Of a stretch of 64,000 nucleotides of DNA, positions 7,372 to 16,658 are shown in pieces. Every line of letters begins with the position of its first letter. The first letter of the stretch is position 1. Origin of the DNA: Haloactinopolyspora alba. Lineage in GTDB: Bacteria; Actinomycetota; Actinomycetes; Jiangellales; Jiangellaceae. A program made the position numbers and the translations under genes. The DNA lies in NCBI RefSeq assembly GCF_003014555.1, contig NZ_PYGE01000002.1:1-64000 (forward strand). The letters run 5' to 3'. A model generated the notes under the pieces. That model searched no databases, was not told where the DNA came from, and saw only the letters and a program-made list of their open reading frames with translations.

Positions 7372-7992
7372 ATGGAACGGCCCGACGTCGAGATCCGGCG
7401 CTCGGTGCGTCGCCGACGCACGGTGACGGCCTTCCGCGAAGGCGGCCGGGTGGTCGTGTGTGTCCCCTCGAAGCTGACCAGAGCCGAGGAGAAGCGCTGG
7501 GTCGAGGTCATGCTCGACCGCATCGCGACGCAGGAGCGGCGGCGGCGTCCCACCGACGAGGGGCTGCTGGCCCGGGCGCGGGAACTGTCCGCGAAGTACC
7601 TCGACGGGCGCGCGGAACCGACCAGCGTGCGATGGAGCTCCGCGCAACGCTCGCGCTGGGGCTCGTGCACCCCCGACGACGGCTCCATCCGGCTGTCCGA
7701 GCGGCTCCAGGGCCTGCCGACGTGGGTCATCGACTACGTGATCGTGCACGAGCTGGCGCACCTGCTGATCAGCGACCACGGATCGCAGTTCTGGAACCTG
7801 GTGGGCCGCTACCCCCGCGCCGAACGCGCCCGAGGATTCCTGGACGGACTCAGCCACGCGGCGAGCACCGCACCCGAGGGCGCGGACCCGTCGGCGATCT
7901 CGTGGGACGGCGACGCCCCGGCGGGGAACGGTGCCGACGGCAACGGTGCCGACGGCGACGTCGACGAGGCGACGGAGTCGTCAGACCGGTGA
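7372..7992 (+). CDS. YgjP/DUF45-like M48-type metallopeptidase
   Basis: This 206-residue protein has the zinc-peptidase motif HELAH (within VIVHELAHLLISDHGSQFW) near residues 127-131. It is preceded by the family segment RWGSCTPDDGSIRLSERL. That pairing is characteristic of the YgjP-like domain of stand-alone predicted metal-dependent hydrolases. The last 50 residues are a Gly/Asp-rich tail (GNGADGNGADGD) and probably unstructured. The ATG at 7372 was chosen because the family begins close to here (MERPDVEIRRS). Its 3' end overlaps the convergent Nudix gene by 12 bp. The substrate is unknown. Confidence 0.82.
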   Translation: MERPDVEIRRSVRRRRTVTAFREGGRVVVCVPSKLTRAEEKRWVEVMLDRIATQERRRRPTDEGLLARARELSAKYLDGRAEPTSVRWSSAQRSRWGSCTPDDGSIRLSERLQGLPTWVIDYVIVHELAHLLISDHGSQFWNLVGRYPRAERARGFLDGLSHAASTAPEGADPSAISWDGDAPAGNGADGNGADGDVDEATESSDR

Positions 7993-8595
7993 TCCGGCGC
8001 GTCCGGCCGCGCCCGGCCCGTTCGGTTCGCCGTCGGCCGCGAGCCGTCCGCGCGCGGCGGCGACCAGGTGGTGCACGTCGTCGGCCGTTGGCGTCGGCAG
8101 CTCGTCATAGCCGAACCAGGCGAGATCGTGCGACTCGTCGCTGAGTGCCGGCACGGCGTCCGGCGGAGCCAGAGCCAGGAACTGGACGTCGAAGTGCTCG
8201 TCGGCGACGCCCGGCCGGCACGGAGCCGGATGCCGGTCCAGCTTCAGCGGTGTGCCGTCGCCGTGGAGGACGAGATCGCTGATCCCGCTCTCTTCGACGG
8301 CCTCGCGCAGCGCCGTGGCGGCGAGTGAGCCGTCTCCGGGTTCACAGTGCCCACCGGCGGGCAGCCACAGGCGCGCCTTCGCGTGCAGCAACAACAGCAC
8401 GCGGTCGCGCTCCGGGTCGACGATCAACGCTCCGGCGGTCAGGTGGGCCGGGCTGCACGAGCGCCAGACACCGTCGGCGTGCCCGGCCAGGAAGTCGACG
8501 AACTCGCGGCGCAGTACCTCCTGTCCCGGGTCCGGAGCGATCCAGTCGCTGAGCAGGTCGACCGCGGCGGCGTGCGGGTCGGCCGGTGACCGCAC
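7981..8595 (-). CDS. Nudix hydrolase
   Basis: This 204-residue Nudix-fold pyrophosphatase has the Nudix box at GHCEPGDGSLAATALREAVEESG, with REAVEES the metal-binding helix, at about residues 82-105. Compared with the standard GX5EX7REUXEEXGU pattern, the loop has one extra residue and Asp replaces the first Glu. The N-terminal 55 residues (LSDWIAPDPGQEVLRREFVDFL) are typical of actinobacterial Nudix proteins. It starts with GTG directly after the stop of the upstream DUF2342 gene, so the two are probably co-transcribed. The substrate is not predictable. Confidence 0.85.
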   Translation of the reverse strand: MRSPADPHAAAVDLLSDWIAPDPGQEVLRREFVDFLAGHADGVWRSCSPAHLTAGALIVDPERDRVLLLLHAKARLWLPAGGHCEPGDGSLAATALREAVEESGISDLVLHGDGTPLKLDRHPAPCRPGVADEHFDVQFLALAPPDAVPALSDESHDLAWFGYDELPTPTADDVHHLVAAARGRLAADGEPNGPGAAGRAGSPV

Positions 8596-10059
8596 CTATC
8601 GAGCCGTTCCGTCGCCGTCGCCGGGCTCGGTGTCGTCGGTCCCCGGACCCGACGCGGGGCCGGACGTGTCCTCGTCCGTGCCGGACGCCTCCATCCGGGG
8701 GGTGTTCTCGAGTGCCGACATGTCCAGTTCGTCGCGGGTGAGGAAGGCCTGCGGGTCGGCGAGGTCGTCGGCCGACGGCATCAGGTCCGGGTGCGCCCAC
8801 ACCGCGTCGCGGCCCTGCGCTCCCCGTGCCTCGCGCACGGCGGCCCAGAACGCCGCGGCCTCACGCAGCCGGCGCGGCCGTAGCTGGAGGCCGACCAGGG
8901 TGGCGAAGGTCTGCTCCGCGGGACCGCCGGTGGCCCGTCGCCGTCGCACCATCTCGCGCAGCGCGCCGGCCGACGGCAGCCGGTCTTCCGTCGCCGTCGT
9001 GACGACGTCGTCGACCCACCCTTCGACCAGGGCGAGAGCCAGTTCGAGCCGGTCGAGTGCCGCCTGCTGCTGTGGCGTGGTGGGCAGGTCGAACAGCCCG
9101 CCTTCCAGCGCCTCCTGCAGGGCCTCCGGCCGTTCCGGGTCGAGGTCCTGCAGCCGCGACTCGATGGCCTCGGTGTCGACGTTGACGTGCCGCGCGTACT
9201 CCTCGACCAGCGAGACGATGTGCCCGCGCAGCCACGGTGCGTGACCGTAGAGGCGCAGGTACGCGGCCTCGCGCAGCGCCAGATACACAGTGACGTCACG
9301 CTCTTCGACGCCGAGCCCTTCGCCGAACGCACGGACGTTCGCGGGCAGCAGCGCGGGGTGGCCGTCGGCCAGCGGGAAACCGATGTCGGTGGAGCCGCAG
9401 ACCTCGCCGGCCAGGGTGCCGATGCTCTGGCCCACCTGCGCGCCCCACATCGAGACGCCGACCTGCTGCAACATGCCGACCAGCGGTCCCGCGGCCTGCG
9501 CCATCTCTTGCGGCAACGCTGTGCTCATGGCCTCGGACACGCGCGCGGCGACCGGCTCGACGAGCTCGCGCCACGCCGCCTGCGTCCCGTCGACCCACTC
9601 GGCGCGGCTCCAGGTGCGCGGGGCGCCGCCGGTGGCGGGGAACGTCGTCGCGTCGTCCAGCCAGGTGTCCGCGAGCCGGAAGGCCGCCTCGACGTCACGA
9701 CGCTCGGACCCGCTGACGGACCGATCGCCGGTCGCGGCGACGACCTGGCGCGCCGACTGGTTCGCCAGATCCCAGTTCACCGGGCCGCCGGACCACGAGA
9801 ACATCTGGCCGAGCTGCTGGAAGATCGCGCCGAGGTCGGGCGACGAGCCGGAGCCGCCCTGGCCGCCGAGCATGCCGAACAGGCCGCTGAGCGGGTCGCC
9901 GGGACCCGAACCGCTGCCGGCGCCGCCGGCACCCCCGGATTGCCCGCCGCCGGATGCACCACCGGACGCACCGCCGGCACCGGTGTCGTGGTCCGGGCGG
10001 TTCTTGTCCGGCTCGTCGGGTTCGTCGGCGGATCGGAAGCCGAAGGGCACGTCACTCAT
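8596..10059 (-). CDS. DUF2342 family (putative zinc-dependent hydrolase)
   Basis: This 487-residue member of the DUF2342/TIGR03624 family is often labelled zinc-dependent metalloprotease or F420-biosynthesis-associated. A Gly/Ser/Pro-rich N-terminus (residues 20-75) precedes the conserved core. The core includes SMWGAQVGQSIG near 210 and the block LREAAYLRLYGHAPWL near 275. The presumed metal segment reads REAAY...H rather than HExxH in this copy, so protease activity is not shown by sequence. The ATG at 10059 has GAGG upstream. The 43-bp divergent spacer with the epimerase gene probably holds both promoters. The equivalent in M. tuberculosis is Rv3195, by my recollection. Confidence 0.8.
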   Translation of the reverse strand: MSDVPFGFRSADEPDEPDKNRPDHDTGAGGASGGASGGGQSGGAGGAGSGSGPGDPLSGLFGMLGGQGGSGSSPDLGAIFQQLGQMFSWSGGPVNWDLANQSARQVVAATGDRSVSGSERRDVEAAFRLADTWLDDATTFPATGGAPRTWSRAEWVDGTQAAWRELVEPVAARVSEAMSTALPQEMAQAAGPLVGMLQQVGVSMWGAQVGQSIGTLAGEVCGSTDIGFPLADGHPALLPANVRAFGEGLGVEERDVTVYLALREAAYLRLYGHAPWLRGHIVSLVEEYARHVNVDTEAIESRLQDLDPERPEALQEALEGGLFDLPTTPQQQAALDRLELALALVEGWVDDVVTTATEDRLPSAGALREMVRRRRATGGPAEQTFATLVGLQLRPRRLREAAAFWAAVREARGAQGRDAVWAHPDLMPSADDLADPQAFLTRDELDMSALENTPRMEASGTDEDTSGPASGPGTDDTEPGDGDGTAR

Positions 10060-10101
10060 CAGAAAGCCTCAGGCAGGATGGGAAGCGTTAGGGAGCGCCT
10101 C

Positions 10102-11232
10102 ATGCGTTCCACGGTAACCGCAGGAAGGGCATCCGTGGGTCAGCAGCCTCGTCCGGTTCGCGCTCGGCGCAACGGCGGCGCGCCGGTCATCGCCGTCACC
10201 GGCGCGGCCTCTGGTGCCGGCCGGGCCGTGGCGTCCCGGTTGGCGGCGAGCTCCGCGGTGTCGCGGGTGGTGGCGATCGACGACGAGCGCGGCGACGTGG
10301 AGGGCGTCAGCTGGCGTGTCGTGGACATCACCGACCCGTCCGTCGTCAGCCGGTTCTCCGGCGTCGATGCCGTCGTGCACGCCGACGTCGACGTCGGTGT
10401 CGCCACGGACGCCGATCAGCGCGCCCAGCGCAACGTTCGGGGTACCCAGACGGTGCTGACCGCAGCGGCCGCCGCCGGGGTCCGGCGCGTGGCCGTCGTC
10501 ACCAGCGCCATGGTGTACGGCGCAGGCCAGGACAACCCGATCCCACTGGACGACGACGCCGCGCTGCGGGCCGAGCCGGACGGGTCGATCATCAGCGACC
10601 TGCTCGAGATCGAGGACCTGTGCGCGCGCGCCCAGCGCTCGCACCCCGGCACCGAGGTCACCGTCGTGCGTCCGGCCACCCTCGTCGGCCCCGGCGTCGA
10701 CACCGTGCTGACCCGGCATTTCGAGGCGCCGCGGCTGCTGGTGGTCAAGGGCGGCTCACCGGCCTGGCAGTTCTGCCACCTCGACGACCTCGCCGCCGCG
10801 CTGGAACACGTCGTCGTCCACGACCTGCCGGGACCGCTCACCGTGGGCTGCGACGGGCACCTGAGCCAGAGCGAGATCGAGGAGCTGACCGGGCGGAACC
10901 GGGTCGAGCTGCCGGCGTCGTTCGTCCGGGGCACCGCGCAGCGGCTGCACCGGCTCGGCCTGGCCCCTGTGCCCGCCAGCGAGTTGCAGTTCGTGACGTA
11001 TCCGTGGGTGGTCTCCGCCGGGCGGCTGCGCACGGCAGGATGGCGACCGTCGTTCGACAACGCCGCGGCGGTGCGGGCGATGATGGACGAGATCGACGGC
11101 CGGCACGCGCTGGCGGCGCGGCGGATCGGACGCAAGGAGACGGCGGCGACCATCGGCGCGGCCGGAGCGACAGTGGCCGTCCTGGGCACGGCCGTGGCCG
11201 TGCGCCGGGCCCGGCGCAGGAAGCGGGGATAG
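10102..11232 (+). CDS. NAD(P)-dependent epimerase/dehydratase-like extended SDR
   Basis: This is a 376-residue extended short-chain dehydrogenase fold. The nucleotide-binding loop TGAASGAGRA is at about residues 34-43, the strand-end aspartate segment VVDITDPS near 75, and the active-site region VVTSAMVYGAG near 135. The Tyr of that last segment is not followed by the usual YxxxK lysine, so catalysis may be lost or altered. After the SDR core there is a basic tail with a hydrophobic segment (IGAAGATVAVLGTAVAV) and RRARRRKRG. This suggests a C-terminal membrane anchor. GGGAG precedes the ATG at 10102. MoaE follows 2 bp later. Confidence 0.8.
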   Translation: MRSTVTAGRASVGQQPRPVRARRNGGAPVIAVTGAASGAGRAVASRLAASSAVSRVVAIDDERGDVEGVSWRVVDITDPSVVSRFSGVDAVVHADVDVGVATDADQRAQRNVRGTQTVLTAAAAAGVRRVAVVTSAMVYGAGQDNPIPLDDDAALRAEPDGSIISDLLEIEDLCARAQRSHPGTEVTVVRPATLVGPGVDTVLTRHFEAPRLLVVKGGSPAWQFCHLDDLAAALEHVVVHDLPGPLTVGCDGHLSQSEIEELTGRNRVELPASFVRGTAQRLHRLGLAPVPASELQFVTYPWVVSAGRLRTAGWRPSFDNAAAVRAMMDEIDGRHALAARRIGRKETAATIGAAGATVAVLGTAVAVRRARRRKRG

Positions 11233-11234
11233 AC

Positions 11235-11657
11235 ATGGACGCCGTCACGCTGCTCGGGGTGCGCGACACCGCGCTGTCGGTCGACGAGGTGCTCGCCGCG
11301 GTCGCCGACCCGGCCGCGGGCGGCACCTGCTTCTTCGTGGGCACGGTCCGCGACATCGACGACGGCCGCCCGGTCACCGGCCTGACCTACGAGGCACACC
11401 CGACGGTCGAGGAGACGCTGCGCACCGTGGCCGAGAAGGTGGCGGCCGAGGTGCCGGTGCGCGCACTCGCGGCCGTTCACCGGGTCGGCCGGCTCGAGAT
11501 CGGCGAGCCCGCCGTCGTGGTCGCGGCGGCGGCCGAGCACCGGCAGGAGGCGTTCACGGCCTGCCGCCGGCTGATCGACGACCTCAAACGCGACGTGCCG
11601 ATCTGGAAGCACCAGACGTTCGGCGACGGCACCGACGAGTGGGTGGGGGCGCCGTAG
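11235..11657 (+). CDS. moaE: Molybdopterin synthase catalytic subunit MoaE
   Basis: This 140-residue protein converts precursor Z to molybdopterin together with a MoaD sulfur carrier. Family segments include FVGTVRDIDDG near residue 35, LTYEAHP near 50, VHRVGRLEIGEPAVVVA near 85 and the active-site lysine region DDLKRDVPIWKHQ near 118-130. No moaD is adjacent in the window. It is tightly coupled to the epimerase gene (2-bp gap). The 3' side (11658-11865) contains no gene that I can support. Confidence 0.93.
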   Translation: MDAVTLLGVRDTALSVDEVLAAVADPAAGGTCFFVGTVRDIDDGRPVTGLTYEAHPTVEETLRTVAEKVAAEVPVRALAAVHRVGRLEIGEPAVVVAAAAEHRQEAFTACRRLIDDLKRDVPIWKHQTFGDGTDEWVGAP

Positions 11658-11865
11658 TGGAGAGCCGGCGGGGATCCGCGTCCTCGCCCGCGGCTCGCTC
11701 GTGCCTCGCATCGCCGATGCTCGTCCGCACCATGGACGCGGATCCCACCGGCCACACCGACCGCCGGCCTTCCCGCGTCCCGGCCGGTGCGTCCTGCACG
11801 TGCGGTGTGGCCACGTACCCTGGACGCTGTCCCGTGCTCGACTGCCGTGAGGATGACCGACCCCG

Positions 11866-12915
11866 ATGACCCGCCGTTCCGCGACGCTGGCCGTCGCCGG
11901 TGCCCTGATCGTCGCGCTCGTGGCGGTCGCTTCGCTGCTGAACGTGCCGTACGTCGTCTACTCGCCCGGCCCGGTCGAGGACACGCTGGGCACCTGGGAC
12001 GGCGATCAGGTGGTGCAGATCGACGGGGCCGAGACGTACGAGACCGAGGGTGAGCTCGACCTGACGACGGTCGGGGTGACGTCGGCGGACGCCGAGCTCG
12101 ATCTGCTGACCGCGTTGCGCGCCTGGGCGGACCCGGACCGTGCCGTCGTGCCCCGTGAGCTGGTGTATCCGGAAGGGACGACGGCCGAGGAGTCCCGGCA
12201 GCGCAACGCCGCGATGCTGGCCGGGTCGGAGCAGAACGCCGAGGTGGCCGCGCTGCGCAAGCTCGGCTACGAGGTGCCCACGAAGGTCCTGGTCGACAGC
12301 GTCCTCGAAGACGCTCCGGCGGACGGGGTGCTGCAGCCCGGTGACGTCATCGTCAGGGTGGACGGGACGCGGGTGACCGGGCGGCAGGACGTCGTCGACG
12401 CGATCACGGCGCACGAGCCCGGCGAGACCGTCGAGATGGTCATCGGGCGCGACGGGCAGAAGCTCACCGAGACGGTCGAGACCACCGCGGCCGAGGACGA
12501 CGGACGTGCGCTGGTCGGCTTCACCCCGGTTCCGGGCTACGACCTGCCCGTGGACATCAGCATCGGCATCGACGAGCGGATCGGCGGGCCCAGCGCCGGC
12601 ATGATCTTCGCGGTCGCGATCTACGACACGATGACGCCCGGCGCGCTGCTCGACGGCCGGCACATCGCGGGCACCGGCGAGATCTCCGCCGAAGGCGATG
12701 TCGGCCCCATCGGCGGCATCCAGCAGAAGATCGCGGCCGCATCCGACGACGGTGCGCAGCTGTTCCTCGCGCCGGAGGGCAACTGCGACGAGGCCGTCGA
12801 CGCGAACAACGGCGACATGCGCGTCGTGCCCGTCGGCACTCTCGACGAGGCCGTCTCGACCATCGAGGCGTTCGTCGACGGCCAGACCGGAGACCTGCGC
12901 AGCTGCCCGTCCTGA
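11866..12915 (+). CDS. Membrane-anchored PDZ domain Lon-like serine protease (YlbL/SdrC family)
   Basis: This 349-residue protease has an N-terminal signal-anchor (LAVAGALIVALVAVASLLNV) followed by a conserved VPYVVYSPGP. A PDZ domain (PADGVLQPGDVIVRVDG at about residues 146-160) precedes a Lon-type protease domain. The catalytic serine is in GGPSAGM near 245 and the lysine in GIQQKI near 287, which is the Ser-Lys dyad. The body should face outside the membrane. The family is universal in actinobacteria next to the UPF0182 gene (Rv3194c-Rv3193c in M. tuberculosis), as here. The ATG at 11866 has TGAGGA about 11 bases upstream. Confidence 0.9.
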   Translation: MTRRSATLAVAGALIVALVAVASLLNVPYVVYSPGPVEDTLGTWDGDQVVQIDGAETYETEGELDLTTVGVTSADAELDLLTALRAWADPDRAVVPRELVYPEGTTAEESRQRNAAMLAGSEQNAEVAALRKLGYEVPTKVLVDSVLEDAPADGVLQPGDVIVRVDGTRVTGRQDVVDAITAHEPGETVEMVIGRDGQKLTETVETTAAEDDGRALVGFTPVPGYDLPVDISIGIDERIGGPSAGMIFAVAIYDTMTPGALLDGRHIAGTGEISAEGDVGPIGGIQQKIAAASDDGAQLFLAPEGNCDEAVDANNGDMRVVPVGTLDEAVSTIEAFVDGQTGDLRSCPS

Positions 12916-12991
12916 CCGGAGCCGCCAGCCCGGCGGACGGCCGGACCGGCTCGCCGCCTCACGACGGTTCCGGTCGGTGCTGCGGCGTGGA

Positions 12992-13543
12992 TCAGCTCAG
13001 CGTCTCGGACAGTGCGTCGCCCAGCTCCGGTGAAAGCTCGGCGCCGTGCACCAGCTCGTCGTCGCCGTCGTGGCCCCGCACCCGCAGCACCGCCGCACGG
13101 CTGCCGTCGCGCAGGACACCGACCACGACCCGCACGTCGGAGCGCGACGGGTGCTGCTGGGCCCACTGGGTGGCCGCGGCGTCGTCGTCGGGCATGGACT
13201 CCTCGGCGCCGGGCGGCAGCACGATGCGCTCCACCGCCAGCGCACAGCCGTGGACACTCTCGGGCCAGGTGATGGTCGGCAGCAGCTCGTCGATGGACCG
13301 GTCGCTGACGTCCTGCTCGATGGGCGTGAGCGCGTCGCCGAGATCCGCCTGCGGATCGATGCCCAGCTGAGCCGCCAGATCGGGTTCGTGTTCGATCAGC
13401 TCGCCCGTGGGTGCGAGCGCATAGAGACGCGGCGGCTGGTCCCAGCCGTCGGCGCGCACATGCTGCTCGATCTCCGCCACCGCGCGCCCCAGGGCCGCTG
13501 GGGTCTCGTCGGCGGCCGCGGTGGCGTCGTCGTCCGTGCTCAT
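12992..13543 (-). CDS. PPA1309 family protein
   Basis: This 183-residue acidic soluble protein starts MSTDDDATAAADET. Its middle matches the actinobacterial PPA1309 family: RLYALAPTGELIEHEPDLAAQL, then TWPESVHGCALAVERIVLPP (both close to 20 residues), and a terminal helix. No catalytic residues or membrane segments are visible, and the function is unknown. It is regularly found divergent from the UPF0182 membrane protein gene, as here. In this window the spacer is 113 bp and the 5' ends face each other. The in-frame upstream extension overlaps that spacer and is not used. Confidence 0.75.
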   Translation of the reverse strand: MSTDDDATAAADETPAALGRAVAEIEQHVRADGWDQPPRLYALAPTGELIEHEPDLAAQLGIDPQADLGDALTPIEQDVSDRSIDELLPTITWPESVHGCALAVERIVLPPGAEESMPDDDAAATQWAQQHPSRSDVRVVVGVLRDGSRAAVLRVRGHDGDDELVHGAELSPELGDALSETLS

Positions 13544-13656
13544 GGCGTCATCGTCGCACGGCCGCCGGGGCAGTACGAATTCACTGGTTGCCCTGGCGAT
13601 TGCCCTGAGCCAGGCCGGTTCGGAACGACGGTCGGTGGTGAGATAGGTTCTCAGAT

Positions 13657-16632
13657 GTGAGCCAGGACATACCGCGACCCGCCGGGCCCTTCCGCGGGCC
13701 CAACATGCCCCGACGCTCCCGCGCGCTGCTGCCCACCTTGGCCGTGCTGGCGGTGCTGGTGGTGGCATACATCCTGACCGTGACGTTCTGGACCGACTGG
13801 CTCTGGTTCGACTCGGTGGATTTCACGGACGTCTTCACCACCCAGCTGCTCACGCGGGCGGTGCTGTTCATCGTGTTCGGCCTGGTCATGGCCGTGTCGG
13901 TGGTGGTCAACGGCATCATCGCGTACCGGCTGCGGCCACAGCACCGGCCGATGAGCGTGGAGCAACAGAGCCTCGACCGCTACCGCGAGGCCATCGACCC
14001 GGTGCGCAAGTGGGTGCTGGCCGGCGCGGCCATACTGCTGGCCATCATGGCCGGCGCCAGTGCCTCCGGCCGGTGGCAGGACTACCTGCTCTGGCGCAAC
14101 GGCGGCGAGTTCGGCCGCGAGGACGCGCAGTTCGGCATCGACATCGGGTTCTTCACCTTCGACTTCCCGTGGTGGCGGTTCCTGGTCAGCTACGGCTTCG
14201 CGGTCGTGGTCCTCGGCCTGGTGGTGGGGGCCATCACGCACTACGTCTACGGCGGCATCCGCCTGCAGACGGCGGGGCAGAAGGTGAGTCCCGCCACACA
14301 GGCTCACCTGTCGGTGTTGATCGGCCTGTTCGTCCTGCTCAAGGCGGTCGCCTACTGGCTCGACCGGTACGAGCTGGTGCTGCAGGACAACGAACGCTTC
14401 ACCGGCGCCTCGTACTCAGACGTCAACGCGCTCATGCCGGCCAAGATGATCCTCGTCTTCGTCGCGCTCATCTGCGCCATCCTGTTCTTCGTCAACGTGT
14501 GGCAGCGCAACTGGACGCTCCCCGGCATCGGCCTCGGCCTGCTGGTGCTGTCCGCGGTGTTGCTCGGCGGGCTGTGGCCGTTCCTGGTGCAGCAGTTCGA
14601 GGTCCGCCCGAGCGAGGCCAGCAAGGAGTCGGACTACATCGACCGCAACATCCAGGCGACGCGCGAGGCGTACAACATCGGCGACGAGCACGTCGAGATC
14701 CAGGAGTACAACGCCACCACCGAGGCCTCCCAGGGGCAGCTCGCGTCCGACTCGGCGACCATCCCGGGCATCCGGTTGATGGACCCGAACGTCATCCAGC
14801 CGGCGTTCCAGCAGCTGCAGCAGGTCCGTGGCTTCTACTCGTTCAGCGACCCGCTGGACGTCGACCGCTACCAGATCGACGGCACCATGCGGGACACGGT
14901 CGTCGCGGTGCGCGAGATCGACTCCGAAGGCATCCCGGAAGAGCAGCAGAACTGGATCAACGAGCACACCGTCTACACGCACGGGTTCGGGATGGTCGCC
15001 GCTCCCGGAAACGAGCGGCAGTCGGACGGGTCGCCGGTGTTCGTCGAGCGGAACATTCCGGCCCAGGGCCAGCTCGGCGACTACGAGCCGCGCGTGTACT
15101 TCGGGCAGAACTCGCCGACGTACTCGATCGTCGGTGCGCCCGACAGTGTGGATCCGGTGGAGTACGACATCCCGGAGGATCCGCAGTCCGGGGAGGAACG
15201 GCGGAACACCTACCAGGGCGACGGTGGCGTTCCCGTCGGGTCGTTCATCAACCGACTGCTGTACGCCACGCGGTTCCAAGAGGCGAACTTCCTGCTGTCC
15301 GACCGGCTCAACTCCGAGTCCCAGTTGCTGTACGACCGGGACCCGCGGCTGCGTGTCGAGAAGGTCGCACCGTGGCTCACAGTCGACGGCAACCCGTTCC
15401 CGTCCGTGGTCAACGGCCGGATCAAGTGGATCGTCGACGGCTACACGACCTCGAACTCGGTGCCGTACGCGCAGCGGGTGTCGCTGAGCGAGGCGACCAG
15501 CGACTCGCGGACGTCGCGTCCCGCGCTGGCCGCGCAGCCGGACGACTACATCAACTACGTGCGCAACTCGGTGAAGGCGACGGTCGACGCCTACAGCGGT
15601 GAGGTGACGCTGTACGCCTGGGACGAGCAGGATCCGGTGCTGCAGGCGTGGATGGGCGCGTTCCCGGACGCGGTCGAGCCGCGCTCGGCCATCCCCGAGC
15701 CGCTGATGGACCACCTGCGCTACCCCGAGGACATGTTCAAGATGCAGCGCAAGCTGCTCGAGCAGTACCACGTCGAGGACCCGATCACGTTCTACGGCGG
15801 GCAGGACCGCTGGGTCGTGCCCAGTGACCCGTCGGCCGAGGTCGAGGTCGACCAGCCGCCGTACTACCAGAGCATCAAGATGCCTGGTCAGGACCGGCCG
15901 GTGTTCTCGCAGACGACGACGTACAGCCCGCGTGGCCGGCAGAACCTCATCGCGTTCATGGCGGTCAACGCCGATACGCGACATGAGGACTATGGCCAGC
16001 TCCAGATCCTTCGACTACCCGGCAACACGCAGATCGACGGACCCGGCCAGGTCGCCAACGCGTTCGAGAGCAACACCGAGGTGGCGCGACAGCTGACGCT
16101 GCTGCGTTCCGGTGACGCGCAGACCCAGCTGGGCAACCTGCTGACGCTCCCGGTCGGCGGTGGCCTGCTGTACGTGCAGCCGGTCTACGTGGTCCGGGCC
16201 AGCGGCGACGCTGCTTACCCGCTGCTGCGCCGGGTGCTGGTGCAGTTCGGCAACGAGATCGGTTTCGACGACACGCTGCAGGGCGCTCTCGACGAGACCT
16301 TCCAGGGCGAGTCCGGCGCGGAGACCGAGGAAGAGGGCGGCATCGAGGACGGTGTCCCGCCCGAAGGTGAAGGCACGGGTCAGCAGACCCCGCCGGAAGG
16401 TGAGCAGACGCCTCCGCCGGAGACCGAGCAGACGCCTCCGCCGGCCGACGGTGGCCTGCAGCAGGCCATCGCGGACGCACAGCAGGCCTGGGAGGACGCG
16501 CAAGCGGCCCAGTCCGAGGGGCAATGGGCCGAGTACGGTCAGGCGCTCGCTCGGCTGGAGGAAGCGCTGCAGCGGGCCAACCAGCTCTCCGGCGGCTCCG
16601 GCAGTTCCGGCGATGGTGGTGGCGGCCAGTAG
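13657..16632 (+). CDS. UPF0182 family large membrane protein
   Basis: This is a 991-residue integral membrane protein. The N-terminal third contains about seven hydrophobic helices (for example LAVLAVLVVAYILTVTF at about 25-41 and the segments near 65, 115, 170, 210, 265 and 290). A long extracytoplasmic domain follows. The family segment EYNATTEASQGQLASDS lies near 350. The C-terminus is Pro/Glu/Gln-rich (TPPPETEQTPPP) and then a short coiled-coil helix. The function of the family (Rv3193c in M. tuberculosis) is unknown. The GTG at 13657 was taken as start. A perfect 20-bp hairpin follows the stop codon. Confidence 0.9.
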   Translation: MSQDIPRPAGPFRGPNMPRRSRALLPTLAVLAVLVVAYILTVTFWTDWLWFDSVDFTDVFTTQLLTRAVLFIVFGLVMAVSVVVNGIIAYRLRPQHRPMSVEQQSLDRYREAIDPVRKWVLAGAAILLAIMAGASASGRWQDYLLWRNGGEFGREDAQFGIDIGFFTFDFPWWRFLVSYGFAVVVLGLVVGAITHYVYGGIRLQTAGQKVSPATQAHLSVLIGLFVLLKAVAYWLDRYELVLQDNERFTGASYSDVNALMPAKMILVFVALICAILFFVNVWQRNWTLPGIGLGLLVLSAVLLGGLWPFLVQQFEVRPSEASKESDYIDRNIQATREAYNIGDEHVEIQEYNATTEASQGQLASDSATIPGIRLMDPNVIQPAFQQLQQVRGFYSFSDPLDVDRYQIDGTMRDTVVAVREIDSEGIPEEQQNWINEHTVYTHGFGMVAAPGNERQSDGSPVFVERNIPAQGQLGDYEPRVYFGQNSPTYSIVGAPDSVDPVEYDIPEDPQSGEERRNTYQGDGGVPVGSFINRLLYATRFQEANFLLSDRLNSESQLLYDRDPRLRVEKVAPWLTVDGNPFPSVVNGRIKWIVDGYTTSNSVPYAQRVSLSEATSDSRTSRPALAAQPDDYINYVRNSVKATVDAYSGEVTLYAWDEQDPVLQAWMGAFPDAVEPRSAIPEPLMDHLRYPEDMFKMQRKLLEQYHVEDPITFYGGQDRWVVPSDPSAEVEVDQPPYYQSIKMPGQDRPVFSQTTTYSPRGRQNLIAFMAVNADTRHEDYGQLQILRLPGNTQIDGPGQVANAFESNTEVARQLTLLRSGDAQTQLGNLLTLPVGGGLLYVQPVYVVRASGDAAYPLLRRVLVQFGNEIGFDDTLQGALDETFQGESGAETEEEGGIEDGVPPEGEGTGQQTPPEGEQTPPPETEQTPPPADGGLQQAIADAQQAWEDAQAAQSEGQWAEYGQALARLEEALQRANQLSGGSGSSGDGGGGQ

Positions 16633-16658
16633 GGTCCGTCGACAGCCACGTCGTTCGA

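Noticed and set aside
16330-16460. Possible direct repeat or phase-variable tract in the UPF0182 C-terminus
   Set aside because: The repeated TPPPE-like codons are a Pro/Glu/Gln-rich disordered tail. The repeats are imperfect and in frame, so nothing suggests slippage control.
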